The translations under genes were made by a program, and so were the position numbers. Positions 9,044 through 18,943 of a DNA stretch of 64,000 nucleotides are shown in pieces. The stretch spans positions 124,001 to 188,000 of the forward strand of contig CAWBCC010000011.1 in NCBI GenBank assembly GCA_963787185.1. Reading direction: 5' to 3'. The notes below the pieces were generated by a model, which was not told the origin of the DNA, made no database searches, and saw nothing but the letters and a program-made list of their open reading frames with translations. Each line of letters begins with the position of its first letter. Position 1 is the stretch's first letter. The DNA comes from JAJXZP01 sp963787185. Its GTDB lineage: Bacteria; Spirochaetota; Spirochaetia; Treponematales; Rectinemataceae.

Positions 9044-11280
9044 CGCGTGCTCTCCCGGTGTTTGGGATATTCGATTCTGGAATGGAACTGACCCGCCAGG
9101 ATGCGCGTGAAGCTCGTCCGGATCCTATCGAGATCCTTGAAGGTGAGGTCGCAGCGATCGAGCTGGCCCTGCTTCACCTTGTCCATGATGATCTCTCGTA
9201 TGAAATCCTCGAGCCTGGTCATGGTGGGCCGCTTGAGCGTCCTGGACGCGGCCTCGACCGAGTCGGCGAGCATGACGACCGCGGCCTCGCGCGAGGCGGG
9301 CGGCTGCCCGGGATAGGCGAAATCGTCGGCGTCGGCGTCGCCTTCGGCCTTACGGGCCTGGTCGTAGAACCACGCGATCACCGCGTTGCCGTGATGCTGC
9401 GCGACGATGTCGACCACGGCCTGCGGCAGCCCGAGCGAACGCGCCCTTTCGGCTCCGAGCTTGACGTGGCTGCGGATGACCGTGGCCGAGAGCCTCGGGT
9501 TGATCTCGTCGTGCTTGTTGTAGCCGGCCTGGTTTTCGATGAAGTATTCCGGCTGTTCTATTTTTCCGATGTCGTGATAGTAGGCGCCCACGCGGGCCAG
9601 CAGGGGATCGGCTCCTATCTCCCGGCACGCCGATTCGGCGAGATGGGCGACGGTCACCGAGTGACTGTAGGTGCCCGGCGCGACCGTCAGCAGGCGCTTC
9701 AATATCGGCGAGTTGAGATCGGCGAGTTCCATGAGCCTGAATCGCGTGGGCAGGTTGAACGCCTGTTCGAGGACGGGAAGGAGGGCCAGAGCGACGATGG
9801 AGCAGCCGAAGCCGTTCACGGCACCCCAGAGTGCAGTCGAAAAAAGGAGGGAGGCGCCTCTCGGGCCGGGAACGGCGGCGATGACCGCGGCTATTCCTTC
9901 GAGGACTGCGAGGATGGCGCCCGCCTTCACGAGGTCGATGCGCGAACGCGCGGCCCGCACCGAGAATGTGGCGGCCGTGCCGGAGAGGATGGAGAACACG
10001 AAAAGGTGAGCGTCGACGCCGGCCGCCGACTCGGCGAGCAAGGCCAGCACGAGCCCGAAGAGCACGGCGAAGCGCGGCCCCACCATGATCGCGGCGAGCA
10101 TGCACAACAGAGCCGTGGGCAGGAGAAAGCCCAGTCCGAGGGGCACGGGCGGCGCGGCGCGGGAGAGAGCGAGGGCGACCGCGAAATAGAAAAAGGCGGT
10201 CAGAGAAGCGAGAATCGCATCCCGACGGGACAGAACCTGGCCCGCCACCTCCCTGCCCAGAAGGAAGACGCCCAGGAGACACGCGGCCGCGAGAATGCCG
10301 AGGCTCGCGAGCGTGGAGCTCCAGTCTATCCTCGAAGCCGAACCGAAGGCCGCCGAAAGTCGCTCGGCGTCGGATTCGGTGATGATGGCGCCCTGGCGCA
10401 CGATGCGCTCGTCCTTCGCGATAGTCCGGACGACGGGCTGCACGCGGTTCCGGACCGCATCCAGACGGCGCGCGCTCTGATCGCTGTCGAAAAAGGCGTC
10501 CTCGACGGCGAAGCTCCGAACCAGCCCCGCCGCAAGCGCGGCGAGCGGCCGGGCGATCCTGCGCGAGTCGCTCTCGAGATCTATCGCGTCCTCGAGGTTT
10601 TTCATGGTGACCAGGCGTCCCGTGGGTATCTCCTCCGACTCAGGTCGGCCGTTTCTGAGCCTGCGGAGCTCGACGTAGTCGGAGTTGTACTGGGAGAGCC
10701 CGGATGCCGGAATGGCGGCTATGCCGCTCTCGAGAAGGCCGCGGAGGATGGACTCCGCGTATGATTCCGCCTGGGAGCGAAGGGGAGATTGCGCGAGCGC
10801 CAGGACTTCGTCCTTTGAAAGAAGTCCGGGGAAGGCGCTCTGGACCTCGAGATAAAGTGTGTCGCCGGCGAGTCTTCGATTGGAGAGCTCGTCGAGAAGG
10901 TCCTCGAAGCTGCGGAAGCGATCGAGCGCGCGGACCGCAGGCTTGTCGTCCACCTCGTAGATGGGCAGGACGAGCTGCATCTCGGCCTCGATGCGAAGGT
11001 TGGTGGCTTTTTCGTCGACGTAGCTGATTTCCCGGTCCGCCACGATGTCGCGGTCGGCGACCTGGCCGGCGCGGATATCCGTCAGATCGAGGCGGGAAAC
11101 CACCGCGCCGGGTCCCAGAAAGAGAAGGAGAACGAAGGAGAGGACGAAAAGGACGACGAGCGCGGCCGCCGTGCCTCCGTCGGGACGGATTGTGCGCAGG
11201 CGCTCCGCCAGGGCCGCACGCAGGCCTCCGGCAGAACGGAGACCGGGGAACAGTGCGCCGCTGGAGTTATTCCGACTCAT
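9040..11280 (-). CDS. pgpH: 7TM-HD family c-di-AMP phosphodiesterase (PgpH/YqfF)
   Basis: 746 residues. One N-terminal membrane segment (LVVLFVLSFVLLLFLG) is followed by an extracytoplasmic 7TMR-HDED domain to about residue 300, then several closely spaced hydrophobic helices to about 520. A cytoplasmic HD hydrolase domain follows, with metal ligands in SHSVTVAHLAE, YYHDIGKIE and IVAQHHGNAVI. This is the PgpH architecture; family members hydrolyse cyclic-di-AMP. The ATG (11278-11280) lies inside the last codons of phoH, overlapping by 14 bases once the phoH frame is repaired, and the stop overlaps the ybeY ATG. Confidence 0.9.
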   Translation of the reverse strand: MSRNNSSGALFPGLRSAGGLRAALAERLRTIRPDGGTAAALVVLFVLSFVLLLFLGPGAVVSRLDLTDIRAGQVADRDIVADREISYVDEKATNLRIEAEMQLVLPIYEVDDKPAVRALDRFRSFEDLLDELSNRRLAGDTLYLEVQSAFPGLLSKDEVLALAQSPLRSQAESYAESILRGLLESGIAAIPASGLSQYNSDYVELRRLRNGRPESEEIPTGRLVTMKNLEDAIDLESDSRRIARPLAALAAGLVRSFAVEDAFFDSDQSARRLDAVRNRVQPVVRTIAKDERIVRQGAIITESDAERLSAAFGSASRIDWSSTLASLGILAAACLLGVFLLGREVAGQVLSRRDAILASLTAFFYFAVALALSRAAPPVPLGLGFLLPTALLCMLAAIMVGPRFAVLFGLVLALLAESAAGVDAHLFVFSILSGTAATFSVRAARSRIDLVKAGAILAVLEGIAAVIAAVPGPRGASLLFSTALWGAVNGFGCSIVALALLPVLEQAFNLPTRFRLMELADLNSPILKRLLTVAPGTYSHSVTVAHLAESACREIGADPLLARVGAYYHDIGKIEQPEYFIENQAGYNKHDEINPRLSATVIRSHVKLGAERARSLGLPQAVVDIVAQHHGNAVIAWFYDQARKAEGDADADDFAYPGQPPASREAAVVMLADSVEAASRTLKRPTMTRLEDFIREIIMDKVKQGQLDRCDLTFKDLDRIRTSFTRILAGQFHSRIEYPKHRESTR

Positions 11281-12264
11281 AGGCTTCGATGATCCGCCGT
11301 ACGAGGGGGAGCGCACCACGTCCCGGGCGTCCAGCCTGCTGACGAAGATATCGTCGACGCCGGCCAGCACCTGCAGCGCGTGGACGAGACCCGATTCGCC
11401 CTTGCGAGGCAGATCGATCTGCGTGATGTCGCCCGTCACGACGGCGCGGCTGCCCTCTCCGAGCCTCGTGAGAAACATCTTCATCTGCTCTTTCGTCGTA
11501 TTCTGGGCTTCGTCGAGGATGACGACGCAGTTCGCCAGACTCCGTCCGCGCATATAGGCGAGCGGCGCGACCTCGATCGCCCGGCTCTCTTCCAGACGAC
11601 GCAGCACTTCGAAGGGAACGAGGGATTCCATGGCGTCGTAGAGGGGGCGCAGATAGGGGCTGATCTTGGCCACGAGATCCCCGGGGAGAAATCCGAGACT
11701 CTCGCCCGCCTCCACCACCGGCCGCGTGAGGACCAGCTTGCGCCTGTTCTTGGAGAGGAGCTCTCGGAGCGCCCAGGCCACCGCCAGATAAGTCTTGCCC
11801 GTACCGGCGGGCCCGACCGTGAAGGTGAGATCGTAGGAGGAAAGTCCCTTGAGATAGAGGGCCTGGGACTTCGACCGCGGGAAGACCTTGCCGAAGCCGC
11901 CCGGCACCTGAATGCAGGAATCGAAAAAATCGGAGCGGGCGCTCTCGTCGCAGGAATTCGCGGGACGGCCCTCCGGCGTCAAATCGCCGTGCAAAGCGAT
12001 GATGAGCTCGGGCGAAGGCATGAGGCCCTCCCCCATGGACTCGATAAGCCGCTCGATCAAAGCCCGAAAGAGCTCCCGCGAGGCCTCGTCCTCGGTCTCC
12101 AGAAAGAGCTCGTTCCCGCGGCTGAACACCTTGCTGCCGACCAGCTTCTCCATGATGCGGAGATTGTAGTCGTTCGCGCCGCAGAGGTCCGCGAGAATGT
12201 TCGTATTCTCCAATACTATGCCAACGGTACCGTCCAAGGGCTCTCCTCGGATTACTCTACCCAT
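11267..12264 (-). CDS. phoH: PhoH-family ATPase, frameshifted near its 3' end
   Basis: An RNA-associated P-loop ATPase of the PhoH/YbeZ family. It has Walker A in VGPAGTGKTYLA, Walker B in CVVILDEAQNTT, and VTGDITQIDLP. The frame is lost in a run of five G (11305-11309 on the plus strand). With six, the protein would end VRSPLVRRIIEAYESE and stop at 11267, giving 332 residues, the normal family length. As sequenced, the gene reads through into pgpH, producing an artificial fusion. The ATG at 12264 has a badly spaced GGGGAG. A TTG at 12237 with AGGAG five bases upstream is an equally good or better start. Confidence 0.88.
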
Positions 12265-12282
12265 GCTCCCCAAAAAATGCAA
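12254..12282 (-). promoter_or_regulatory. Possible promoter upstream of phoH
   Basis: TTGCAT - 17 - TAGAGT on the minus strand. It overlaps the ATG at 12264, so it would only make sense if translation starts at the TTG at 12237. Weak -10 box. Confidence 0.35.
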
Positions 12283-12310
12283 CGCCCTAGGGCGAGGCCC
12301 TCGCCCGAAG

Positions 12311-15300
12311 TCAATAGGTGAGCGTCTGCGGGTTCCCCTGGGGGATGCCCTGCGAATCGTACTCGACATCGGATTTCACCATGGAGAGGTCTTTCCAGGT
12401 GACGAGGAAGGAGATCGAGGTCTCGAGGATGTAGTTGGTCATATCCGTGCTGAGAATGGGCGATACCGAGGCTTCGAGGCTGACCGTCCAGTCCTCGAGA
12501 TCGTGGAGCATCTTGAACGAGAGAGTCTTCAACTTGAAAAGGCTGCGCTGAAGAGCGGCCGTGTTCCAGACCGAGAGGGAATCCAGGAGGTCCTGGACGA
12601 TATTCCGCCGCCAGAGATCGGCGCCGCCTATATCGGGATCGTTGACCTCGGGGAAGAGCTGGGGATAGTAGCGCCAGAAGGCGGTGTTCTGCGATTGTAT
12701 CGAAAAGGCGAGGTCGAGGATGTCCCTGATCTTGAGCCCGAGGGTGAGGCCGAAGGTCAGAGTCGAATTGGAAAATTCCAGGATGCTTTGATCCAGGGAG
12801 GTGTTGAGGCCGAGCGACCAGACCGTGGGCCGATCCTTGTCGGTCTGAAGGGTTTCGTTGATGCCGATATTCAGATCGGTATTGCGGAACCCGGTGTCTC
12901 CGTAGGGGATCCAGCTGCCGCCGGAATACTCGTAGGCTTGCGTGTTCTGGGACGCGAGGGCGACGGAGATCCCCGCCCAACTGAGCGAGCTCGTGTTCGA
13001 TTGAGGCTGGCCGAGCGTGAAATCGTAGATGAACGTGTCGCTGAGCACGGGCCAGGGAGCCGCGCCCAGGACCACGGTGGACGTGAGCGGATCGAAGGAG
13101 AAGGTCTGGCCGACGGAGGGACGGTACGCGCGATCCTGCATCGTCAATGAGGCGAGGCCGGCCTTGAGACTGAGCAGCGCCCCGTAAGACTCCGCCGTCG
13201 GCGGCATCGTCATCGTGAGAGCCAGACTCTGGATGGCGTTCCAGGGTTTTATCGCCAGGTCGAGGGTCGCGCTGTTCGTCGTGATACTGTTGGAGTTCCA
13301 ACCGAGATAGTTTTGCGAATAGACCGGAATATCGTTGTTGGCGCCGCTCATCTGCGAAAATTGGAGACCGTAGATGGTCGCATCGAGCGTGTAGCTCAGG
13401 CTGGTGGGCGACCAGAGCCAATCGTCGGCGAAGGGCTGCGAACCCAGCAGGAGGCTCGCGCCCAGCTGTCTGCTCCGATACTGATAGTCGCTGACTCTAT
13501 ACGCGGCCGCACCGCTCGCATAGTCACCTTGATCGTACAGATAGGGTCTGTACTGGTCCTGCTCGTTCCAGGCCAGGCCCAGATCCGCGGTCAGCAGAGA
13601 CTGTCGATAGGCCGCCCTTGCGTCGATGGTGGCGCCGAGCTTGTAGCTCACCAGAGAATACAGAGGCGAGAAATCGATATCGTTCGGCCCTCCCCATGCG
13701 TCGCTCTTGTAGCGCTCTTCCACGTAGGAAGAAGGGGTCAGTCCCCAGTCGATCGAGGCGGCCCAAGGGTCGGCGGTCGACGGGGCCGGTATGTCGGGCG
13801 CGCGGGCGGGCGATATGAAGTCGCCCAACTTGTCAGGGTTGTCCGAGGCCGCCGACGAAGCGGAAGCGCCGCCGGGCGAATTGCCGGGAGCCGCCCCCTC
13901 GCCGGACTCGGGTGCGGCATCCGTGCTCCAGGGCTCGCGCGGCTGAAGCCCGGAAGCGGGGGATGCGCTCGGGTTGGATGGCGCCGCCGGAACGGCGCCC
14001 GTCGCCGGGACCGGAGCCGCTCCGCCGGCATTCGCGGCATTCGCTGCGGTCGCAGTGGTCGCGATGGTCGCGGCAGTCGCGGTGGTCGCGGCAGTCGTCC
14101 CACTCGCGGCCGCGCTCGTCGTCCCCGCCGCGACGCCGCCGTTGTAGCGGTATAGGTTGCCTTTGATGCTGATGGCGGCGTCGTAGGGGCGGACGACATC
14201 GGGATAGAAGAATTGCCGTGCCGGATCCACGTTATACAAGGTCGCGTTCTCGGTCACCGTAGTAGTCTGCTTGGAGAGCCAGCTCATCGAGGTCTCGAAT
14301 CGCGTGAGATCGATGGAGCCGATCCAGGGCTGCAGGCTCGAGGGCCGATAGGAGAAGTTGAGGTCGAATTTGGGATTGAAACCCGTGAGAATGTCGGGCG
14401 GCGTGGTCAGGTCGGGCGTCGAGGAAAAAAGCCGGGTCCAATCCATATCCTCGGATCTGTTCATGAAGTCGTACTGATAGTAGGGATCGGAGTAGAGCGG
14501 CACGTCGTACGAAGCGTTGAGAGTCCCGGCGGTGAACGACGCGGACGAGTCCAGGCCGTAGCGGAAAGGGAGGGAAAGACCGAGAAAGCGGGATCCGTTC
14601 CAGACGCTCTGGTAATTGGCCGCGGCGTCGTAGGGCGAATAGTAGCCGTTGTCTTCCAGAAAAAGGGAGCGGCTGAAGCCCAGACCCGCGCTGAACGCGA
14701 TGTTCTTGAACAAACCCTCCTGCGGAAAACTGCCCTGAACCCCGGCGAAGGCGCCGAGACCGGTATAGGCGTCGGCCATCACCTTGAGAACGTTGGAGGA
14801 AGCCGCTGCGGCCGCCTTCGCGCTGTCGTCGCGCTTCAGAAAGAGCCCTTTCAGGATCATGGGCCCGCTCTGGCCCTCCTGCGACAGTTTTAGGATGCCG
14901 GTGGTCCCCTCCTTCTGGGGCTTCTGTCCGATGAGGTAGGTCGTCGTTTGGACGAACTCGCCCTCGCGCGACCGGTAGCCGACGACGGGATGGAACACGA
15001 TCTCCTCGCCGGGGTAGTAGAAGAAGGGCAGCCAGAGCACGGGCACGTTGCCTATCGAGAAGACCGCGTCGGCGATCGCCCACTCGTTGTCGCCCAGAAT
15101 CCAGACTTTGCCCGCGCGGATGGAATAATGGGGATCGGCGGACTGGGAAGATGTTATTACTCCCTTGTCGAAGACGAGGACATTCTTGGAACGGCGGACC
15201 ATGGTCTCGGCGCTCATGACGAGACCTCTGTCTCCCGTCGCGGCACCCCCTCCGGCTTGCCGCAATGTTCCGTCCAGGAAGACGCCCGTCCAATCGTCGA

Positions 15301-15934
15301 GATTGGCGCTCAGAGAGTCGCCGAAAAAGGTCTCGGTGGTCGTCCCGGACTGCCGCAGAAATCGGACGTGGCCTCGTGCGGTGACGGAGTTGCGAGCGCG
15401 ATCGTAGGTGACTTCCTGCGCCTCGATGCGCTGGATCGCCCCGCTCGCCTCCTTGAGGGTGAGGACGACGCCCCCCGAGGCGCGAATTATGTCGCCTTCG
15501 CCGTTCTCGAGCGTGAAGTAGGAGGCCTGGTCGGCCCGTTCGATCGTGATGACCGTGCCTTTGCGCTCGGCCGCGGAGGGCGGCGGCTTTATCTTATAAT
15601 GATCGTAGAGCCGCGAACGAATATCGGCTGCAGAGCCTGCGTCCGAGAGCCCGAGCGATCTGGCCCATGCGGCGAGCTCGTAGAAAGTGGCCGTGGATAT
15701 GTCGAGCGGCAGCGTGGCCATGTATAGTTCATCGTCGGGCCCGGACGTCGATGCCGCCGGCACGGTCGGGGCCTCCGGCGCCGCCGGTGCGGTCGATGCC
15801 GAGGGGCTTGTCGAGGTTGCCGGCGCGGTCGGAGAAACCGCGGGCGATGCCGAGCTCCCGGAGTTCTGCCCGTGCAGCGCCGCTGCGAAGAGTATGCAAG
15901 AGAAGGAGATGCAGACTACGCGGCGCCGAGGCAT
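12311..15934 (-). CDS. lptD: LptD/OstA-like outer-membrane assembly barrel
   Basis: 1207 residues. A signal peptide (ISFSCILFAAALHGQ) is followed by a Ser/Ala/Pro linker and a periplasmic OstA-like beta-jellyroll (about residues 130-260: GEGDIIRASGGVVLTLKE, AQEVTYDRARNSVTARGHV). A long region of alternating aromatic strands typical of an outer-membrane barrel follows. This is the LptD layout. Treponemes keep such a gene although they lack classical LPS, so its cargo here may be another glycolipid. Residues about 590-720 are an Ala/Thr/Pro-rich low-complexity insertion inside the barrel. The promoter just upstream suggests a leaderless message. The neighbour uvrA is cotranscribed at best by read-through. 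Confidence 0.8.
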   Translation of the reverse strand: MPRRRVVCISFSCILFAAALHGQNSGSSASPAVSPTAPATSTSPSASTAPAAPEAPTVPAASTSGPDDELYMATLPLDISTATFYELAAWARSLGLSDAGSAADIRSRLYDHYKIKPPPSAAERKGTVITIERADQASYFTLENGEGDIIRASGGVVLTLKEASGAIQRIEAQEVTYDRARNSVTARGHVRFLRQSGTTTETFFGDSLSANLDDWTGVFLDGTLRQAGGGAATGDRGLVMSAETMVRRSKNVLVFDKGVITSSQSADPHYSIRAGKVWILGDNEWAIADAVFSIGNVPVLWLPFFYYPGEEIVFHPVVGYRSREGEFVQTTTYLIGQKPQKEGTTGILKLSQEGQSGPMILKGLFLKRDDSAKAAAAASSNVLKVMADAYTGLGAFAGVQGSFPQEGLFKNIAFSAGLGFSRSLFLEDNGYYSPYDAAANYQSVWNGSRFLGLSLPFRYGLDSSASFTAGTLNASYDVPLYSDPYYQYDFMNRSEDMDWTRLFSSTPDLTTPPDILTGFNPKFDLNFSYRPSSLQPWIGSIDLTRFETSMSWLSKQTTTVTENATLYNVDPARQFFYPDVVRPYDAAISIKGNLYRYNGGVAAGTTSAAASGTTAATTATAATIATTATAANAANAGGAAPVPATGAVPAAPSNPSASPASGLQPREPWSTDAAPESGEGAAPGNSPGGASASSAASDNPDKLGDFISPARAPDIPAPSTADPWAASIDWGLTPSSYVEERYKSDAWGGPNDIDFSPLYSLVSYKLGATIDARAAYRQSLLTADLGLAWNEQDQYRPYLYDQGDYASGAAAYRVSDYQYRSRQLGASLLLGSQPFADDWLWSPTSLSYTLDATIYGLQFSQMSGANNDIPVYSQNYLGWNSNSITTNSATLDLAIKPWNAIQSLALTMTMPPTAESYGALLSLKAGLASLTMQDRAYRPSVGQTFSFDPLTSTVVLGAAPWPVLSDTFIYDFTLGQPQSNTSSLSWAGISVALASQNTQAYEYSGGSWIPYGDTGFRNTDLNIGINETLQTDKDRPTVWSLGLNTSLDQSILEFSNSTLTFGLTLGLKIRDILDLAFSIQSQNTAFWRYYPQLFPEVNDPDIGGADLWRRNIVQDLLDSLSVWNTAALQRSLFKLKTLSFKMLHDLEDWTVSLEASVSPILSTDMTNYILETSISFLVTWKDLSMVKSDVEYDSQGIPQGNPQTLTY
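14031..14098 (+). repeat. Degenerate short-repeat tract within lptD
   Basis: Imperfect reiterations of GTCGCGG/GTGGTCGCG blocks encode the Ala/Thr-rich insertion of the barrel protein on the minus strand. It is prone to slippage, so it could vary in length between strains. Confidence 0.6.
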
Positions 15935-15942
15935 GACTTTGG

Positions 15943-15971
15943 ATACTACCTGTGCTCGGCTTCCTAGTAAA
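15943..15971 (-). promoter_or_regulatory. sigma70-like promoter for lptD
   Basis: TTTACT - 17 - TAGTAT on the minus strand, with the -10 box ending eight bases before the ATG. There is no Shine-Dalgarno, so a leaderless transcript is predicted. Confidence 0.5.
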
Positions 15972-15989
15972 GTGAAAAGGCCCGTTATG

Positions 15990-18821
15990 CTAGACCAGGA
16001 CCTCTTTGAGATACTTGCCGGTGTAGGACGCCTTCGCCTTGACGACCTGTTCGGGCCGACCCTGCGCGATGATCCGGCCTCCCCTGTCGCCGCCCTCGGG
16101 CCCGAGGTCGACGATCCAGTCGGCCTGCTTTATCACATCGAGGTTGTGTTCGATCATGACGACGGAATTGCCCGTGTCGACGAGACGTTGGATGACTTCC
16201 ATGAGCTGCTTGACGTCCGCGAAATGCAGACCGGTCGTCGGCTCGTCCAGGAAGTAGAGAGTCTTGCCCGTGCTTCGCTTCGAGAGTTCGAAGGCAAGCT
16301 TCACTCGCTGTGCCTCCCCCCCGGAAAGGGTGAGCGCGGACTGCCCCAGCTTGATGTAGCCGAGCCCGACGGACAATAGCGTGTTCATCTTGTGCGCGAT
16401 GTGCGGGATATGCTCGAAGAAGTCGGCCGCCTCCTCGATCGTCATGTCGAGGACCTCCGCGATATTCCTGCCCTTGTATCGGACGTCGAGAGTGTCCGCA
16501 TTGAAACGGCGCCCGTGGCAGACATCGCAGGTGATGTAGACATCGGGAAGGAAGTTCATTTCGATCTTGATGGTCCCGTCGCCCTGGCAGTTTTCGCAGC
16601 GGCCGCCCTTCACGTTGAAGGAGAACCTGCCCGGCTTCCAACCCCGCGCCTTGGACTCCGGCAGGGAGGAAAAGAGATCGCGGATCCCGGTGAATACCCC
16701 GACATAGGTCGCCGGGTTCGAACGCGGCGTGCGGCCGATGGGACTCTGGTCTATATTGATGATCTTGTCGATGGCCTCGAGTCCCTCGATCGAGCCGTAA
16801 TCGCCTTCCTGCCAGGACGTGCCCATGACACGGTTCGAAATGACGGGATAGAGCAAATCCGAGAGCAGGGTCGACTTGCCCGATCCGGAGACGCCCGTGA
16901 TGCAGGTAAACAGTCCCAGCTTGAGCTCGACGTCGATGCCCTTGAGATTGTGCTCGCGGCAGCCCTTGATGATTATGCTCTTTCCGTTCCCTTCGCGTCG
17001 TACGGCGGGTACTTCGATGCTCAGTTTTCCCGCGAGATACTGTCCCGTGATGCTCTTGCAGTTTTTCATGACTTCGGCCGGCGTTCCCTGCGCCACCACG
17101 TGGCCGCCGTGCACGCCGGCGCCCGGCCCCAGGTCGACGATCCAGTCGGCCGTGCGCAGCGTCTGTTCGTCGTGCTCCACGACGATGAGAGTGTTGCCGA
17201 TGTCGCGCAGGAATATGAGCGTGTCGATGAGGCGCTGGTTGTCGCGCTGGTGCAGGCCGATGGACGGCTCGTCGAGGATGTAGAGCACTCCCACGAGCGA
17301 GGAACCGATCTGAGTGGCGAGACGTATGCGCTGGGCCTCGCCTCCCGACAGGGTAGCTGCCTTGCGCTCGAGAGTCAGGTACTCGAGGCCGACGTTGCGC
17401 ATGAAGTTGAGCCGCGCAGTGATCTCCTTGAGTATCTGCTTGGCGATCTGCCGCTCGGTATCGCTCAACGTTATGCTCTCGAAAAAGGCCAGAGACTCCT
17501 CCACCGACTTCGCCGACAGATCGTGCACGTTGGTTCCGTCGATCGTGACCGCCAGGGCTTCCGGCCTGAGGCGCCGCCCCCCGCAGGCCTCGCAGCTCTT
17601 TTCGCTCATGAAACGCTCGAGCCACTGCTTGATGCCTTCGCTCTGCGTCTCGAGATAGCGACGCTTGAGGTCGGCGAGTATGCCGGGAAAGCGGGACTCG
17701 TATTCGAAGCGGCCGGTGCCCTCCCTGTTCTCGTACTTGATCTTCACGGCTTCGTCCGTGCCGCGCAGGATCGCGTCGATCACCCGTTTGGGAAGATCCT
17801 TGAACGGCGTATCGAGGCTGAACTTGAAGTGCCGGGCGAGAGACTCGAATCGACTCCTGTTCCAGGCGGAGTCCGGATTGTAGGGAATGCAGCCGCCCTC
17901 GTTGAACGACAGGGAAGGATCCGGGATGACGAGGTCGGGATCGAACTCGAGCTTGATGCCGAGGCCCGAGCAGACGGGACAGGCGCCCTGGGGAGCATTG
18001 AACGAAAAAAGTCGCGGCTCCATCTCGGGCAGGGATATGCCGCATTCCGGGCAGGCGCCCTTCTGGCTGAAGAACTCTTCCGTAGTCTTCCCATCCTCCT
18101 CTCGGAGCACGACTACGCTTCCTTCCGCGATCTCGAGCGAGGTCTCCACGGATTCGGCAAGCCTGGTACGCGCATCGTTCGTGAGCCTGATTCGATCCAC
18201 GACGATCTCGATCGAGTGCTTGCGTTGCTTATCGAGCTTGAAATCGCCGGCGCCGTCCGAAGGCAATTCGCGCATATCCCCGTCGACACGGGCACGGGCG
18301 AAACCCTGCTTGGATGCGTCCTCGAGTATCTTCTTGTGTTCGCCTTTCTGCGCCCGAACGACCGGAGCCAGAATCTGAAGCTTGATTCCCGGAGACCAGG
18401 AGAGGATGGTGTCCAGTATCTGGTCGATGCCCTGCTCGCGGATCTCGCGGCCGCAGCGCGGGCAATGCGGCACGCCGACGCGCGCGTAAAGCAGGCGGTA
18501 GTAGTCGTAGATCTCGGTGACGGTGCCGACCGTGGAACGAGGATTGCGATGCGTGGTCTTCTGCTCGATCGATATGGCGGGGGACAGACCTTCGATGTAG
18601 TCCACGTCGGGCTTGTCCATGCGGCCCAGGAACTGGCGGGCGTACGCCGACAGGGATTCGACGTAGCGCCGCTGCCCCTCGGCGAAGAGAGTATCGAAGG
18701 CGAGCGAGCTCTTTCCCGAGCCGGAAAGGCCGGATATGACTATGAGCTTGTCGCGCGGCAGCTCGAGGTCGATGTTTTTGAGATTGTGTTCACGCGCACC
18801 TTTTATTATGAGCTTATCCAT
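15990..18821 (-). CDS. uvrA: Excinuclease ABC subunit A
   Basis: 943 residues, full length. UvrA finds bulky DNA lesions and loads UvrB for nucleotide excision repair. Both ABC ATPase modules are complete: Walker A GLSGSGKSS near residue 32 and GVSGSGKST in the second half, with LSGGEAQR signatures in each. Two zinc fingers are present: CPEC with CPVC about 20 residues later, and CENC with CDVC. The ATG has no ribosome site. A promoter (TTGCAC - 17 - TTATCT) ends 11 bases upstream, and a GCGTTA/TAACGC palindrome covers its -10 box, which suggests repressor control. Confidence 0.97.
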   Translation of the reverse strand: MDKLIIKGAREHNLKNIDLELPRDKLIVISGLSGSGKSSLAFDTLFAEGQRRYVESLSAYARQFLGRMDKPDVDYIEGLSPAISIEQKTTHRNPRSTVGTVTEIYDYYRLLYARVGVPHCPRCGREIREQGIDQILDTILSWSPGIKLQILAPVVRAQKGEHKKILEDASKQGFARARVDGDMRELPSDGAGDFKLDKQRKHSIEIVVDRIRLTNDARTRLAESVETSLEIAEGSVVVLREEDGKTTEEFFSQKGACPECGISLPEMEPRLFSFNAPQGACPVCSGLGIKLEFDPDLVIPDPSLSFNEGGCIPYNPDSAWNRSRFESLARHFKFSLDTPFKDLPKRVIDAILRGTDEAVKIKYENREGTGRFEYESRFPGILADLKRRYLETQSEGIKQWLERFMSEKSCEACGGRRLRPEALAVTIDGTNVHDLSAKSVEESLAFFESITLSDTERQIAKQILKEITARLNFMRNVGLEYLTLERKAATLSGGEAQRIRLATQIGSSLVGVLYILDEPSIGLHQRDNQRLIDTLIFLRDIGNTLIVVEHDEQTLRTADWIVDLGPGAGVHGGHVVAQGTPAEVMKNCKSITGQYLAGKLSIEVPAVRREGNGKSIIIKGCREHNLKGIDVELKLGLFTCITGVSGSGKSTLLSDLLYPVISNRVMGTSWQEGDYGSIEGLEAIDKIINIDQSPIGRTPRSNPATYVGVFTGIRDLFSSLPESKARGWKPGRFSFNVKGGRCENCQGDGTIKIEMNFLPDVYITCDVCHGRRFNADTLDVRYKGRNIAEVLDMTIEEAADFFEHIPHIAHKMNTLLSVGLGYIKLGQSALTLSGGEAQRVKLAFELSKRSTGKTLYFLDEPTTGLHFADVKQLMEVIQRLVDTGNSVVMIEHNLDVIKQADWIVDLGPEGGDRGGRIIAQGRPEQVVKAKASYTGKYLKEVLV

Positions 18822-18826
18822 AGTGA

Positions 18827-18841
18827 GCGTTAAGATAACGC
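18827..18841. promoter_or_regulatory. 15-bp palindrome over the uvrA -10 region (candidate operator)
   Basis: GCGTTA and TAACGC are perfect 6-base arms around AGA, overlapping the uvrA -10 box and the expected transcription start. uvrA is a classic damage-regulated gene, so a LexA-type repressor is a reasonable guess. The sequence is not a known LexA box. Confidence 0.45.
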
Positions 18842-18861
18842 CGCCGGACGAAGGCGTGCAA
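18833..18861 (-). promoter_or_regulatory. sigma70-like promoter for uvrA
   Basis: TTGCAC - 17 - TTATCT on the minus strand. The distance from the -10 box to the ATG is 11 bases, leaving a leader of about four bases. Confidence 0.5.
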
Positions 18862-18943
18862 GTGGTTTAGCTTAATCCTTGTATAGTGATGCTCTTTCGA
18901 AATGCCGACGCATATCGCCGGAGCGGCACGGCGCACTGCACTC

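Noticed and set aside
9040..12369. A natural PhoH-7TM-HD fusion protein
   Set aside because: Restoring one base in the G5 run gives the canonical PhoH C-terminus and a stop overlapping the normal pgpH start; two genes are the better reading.
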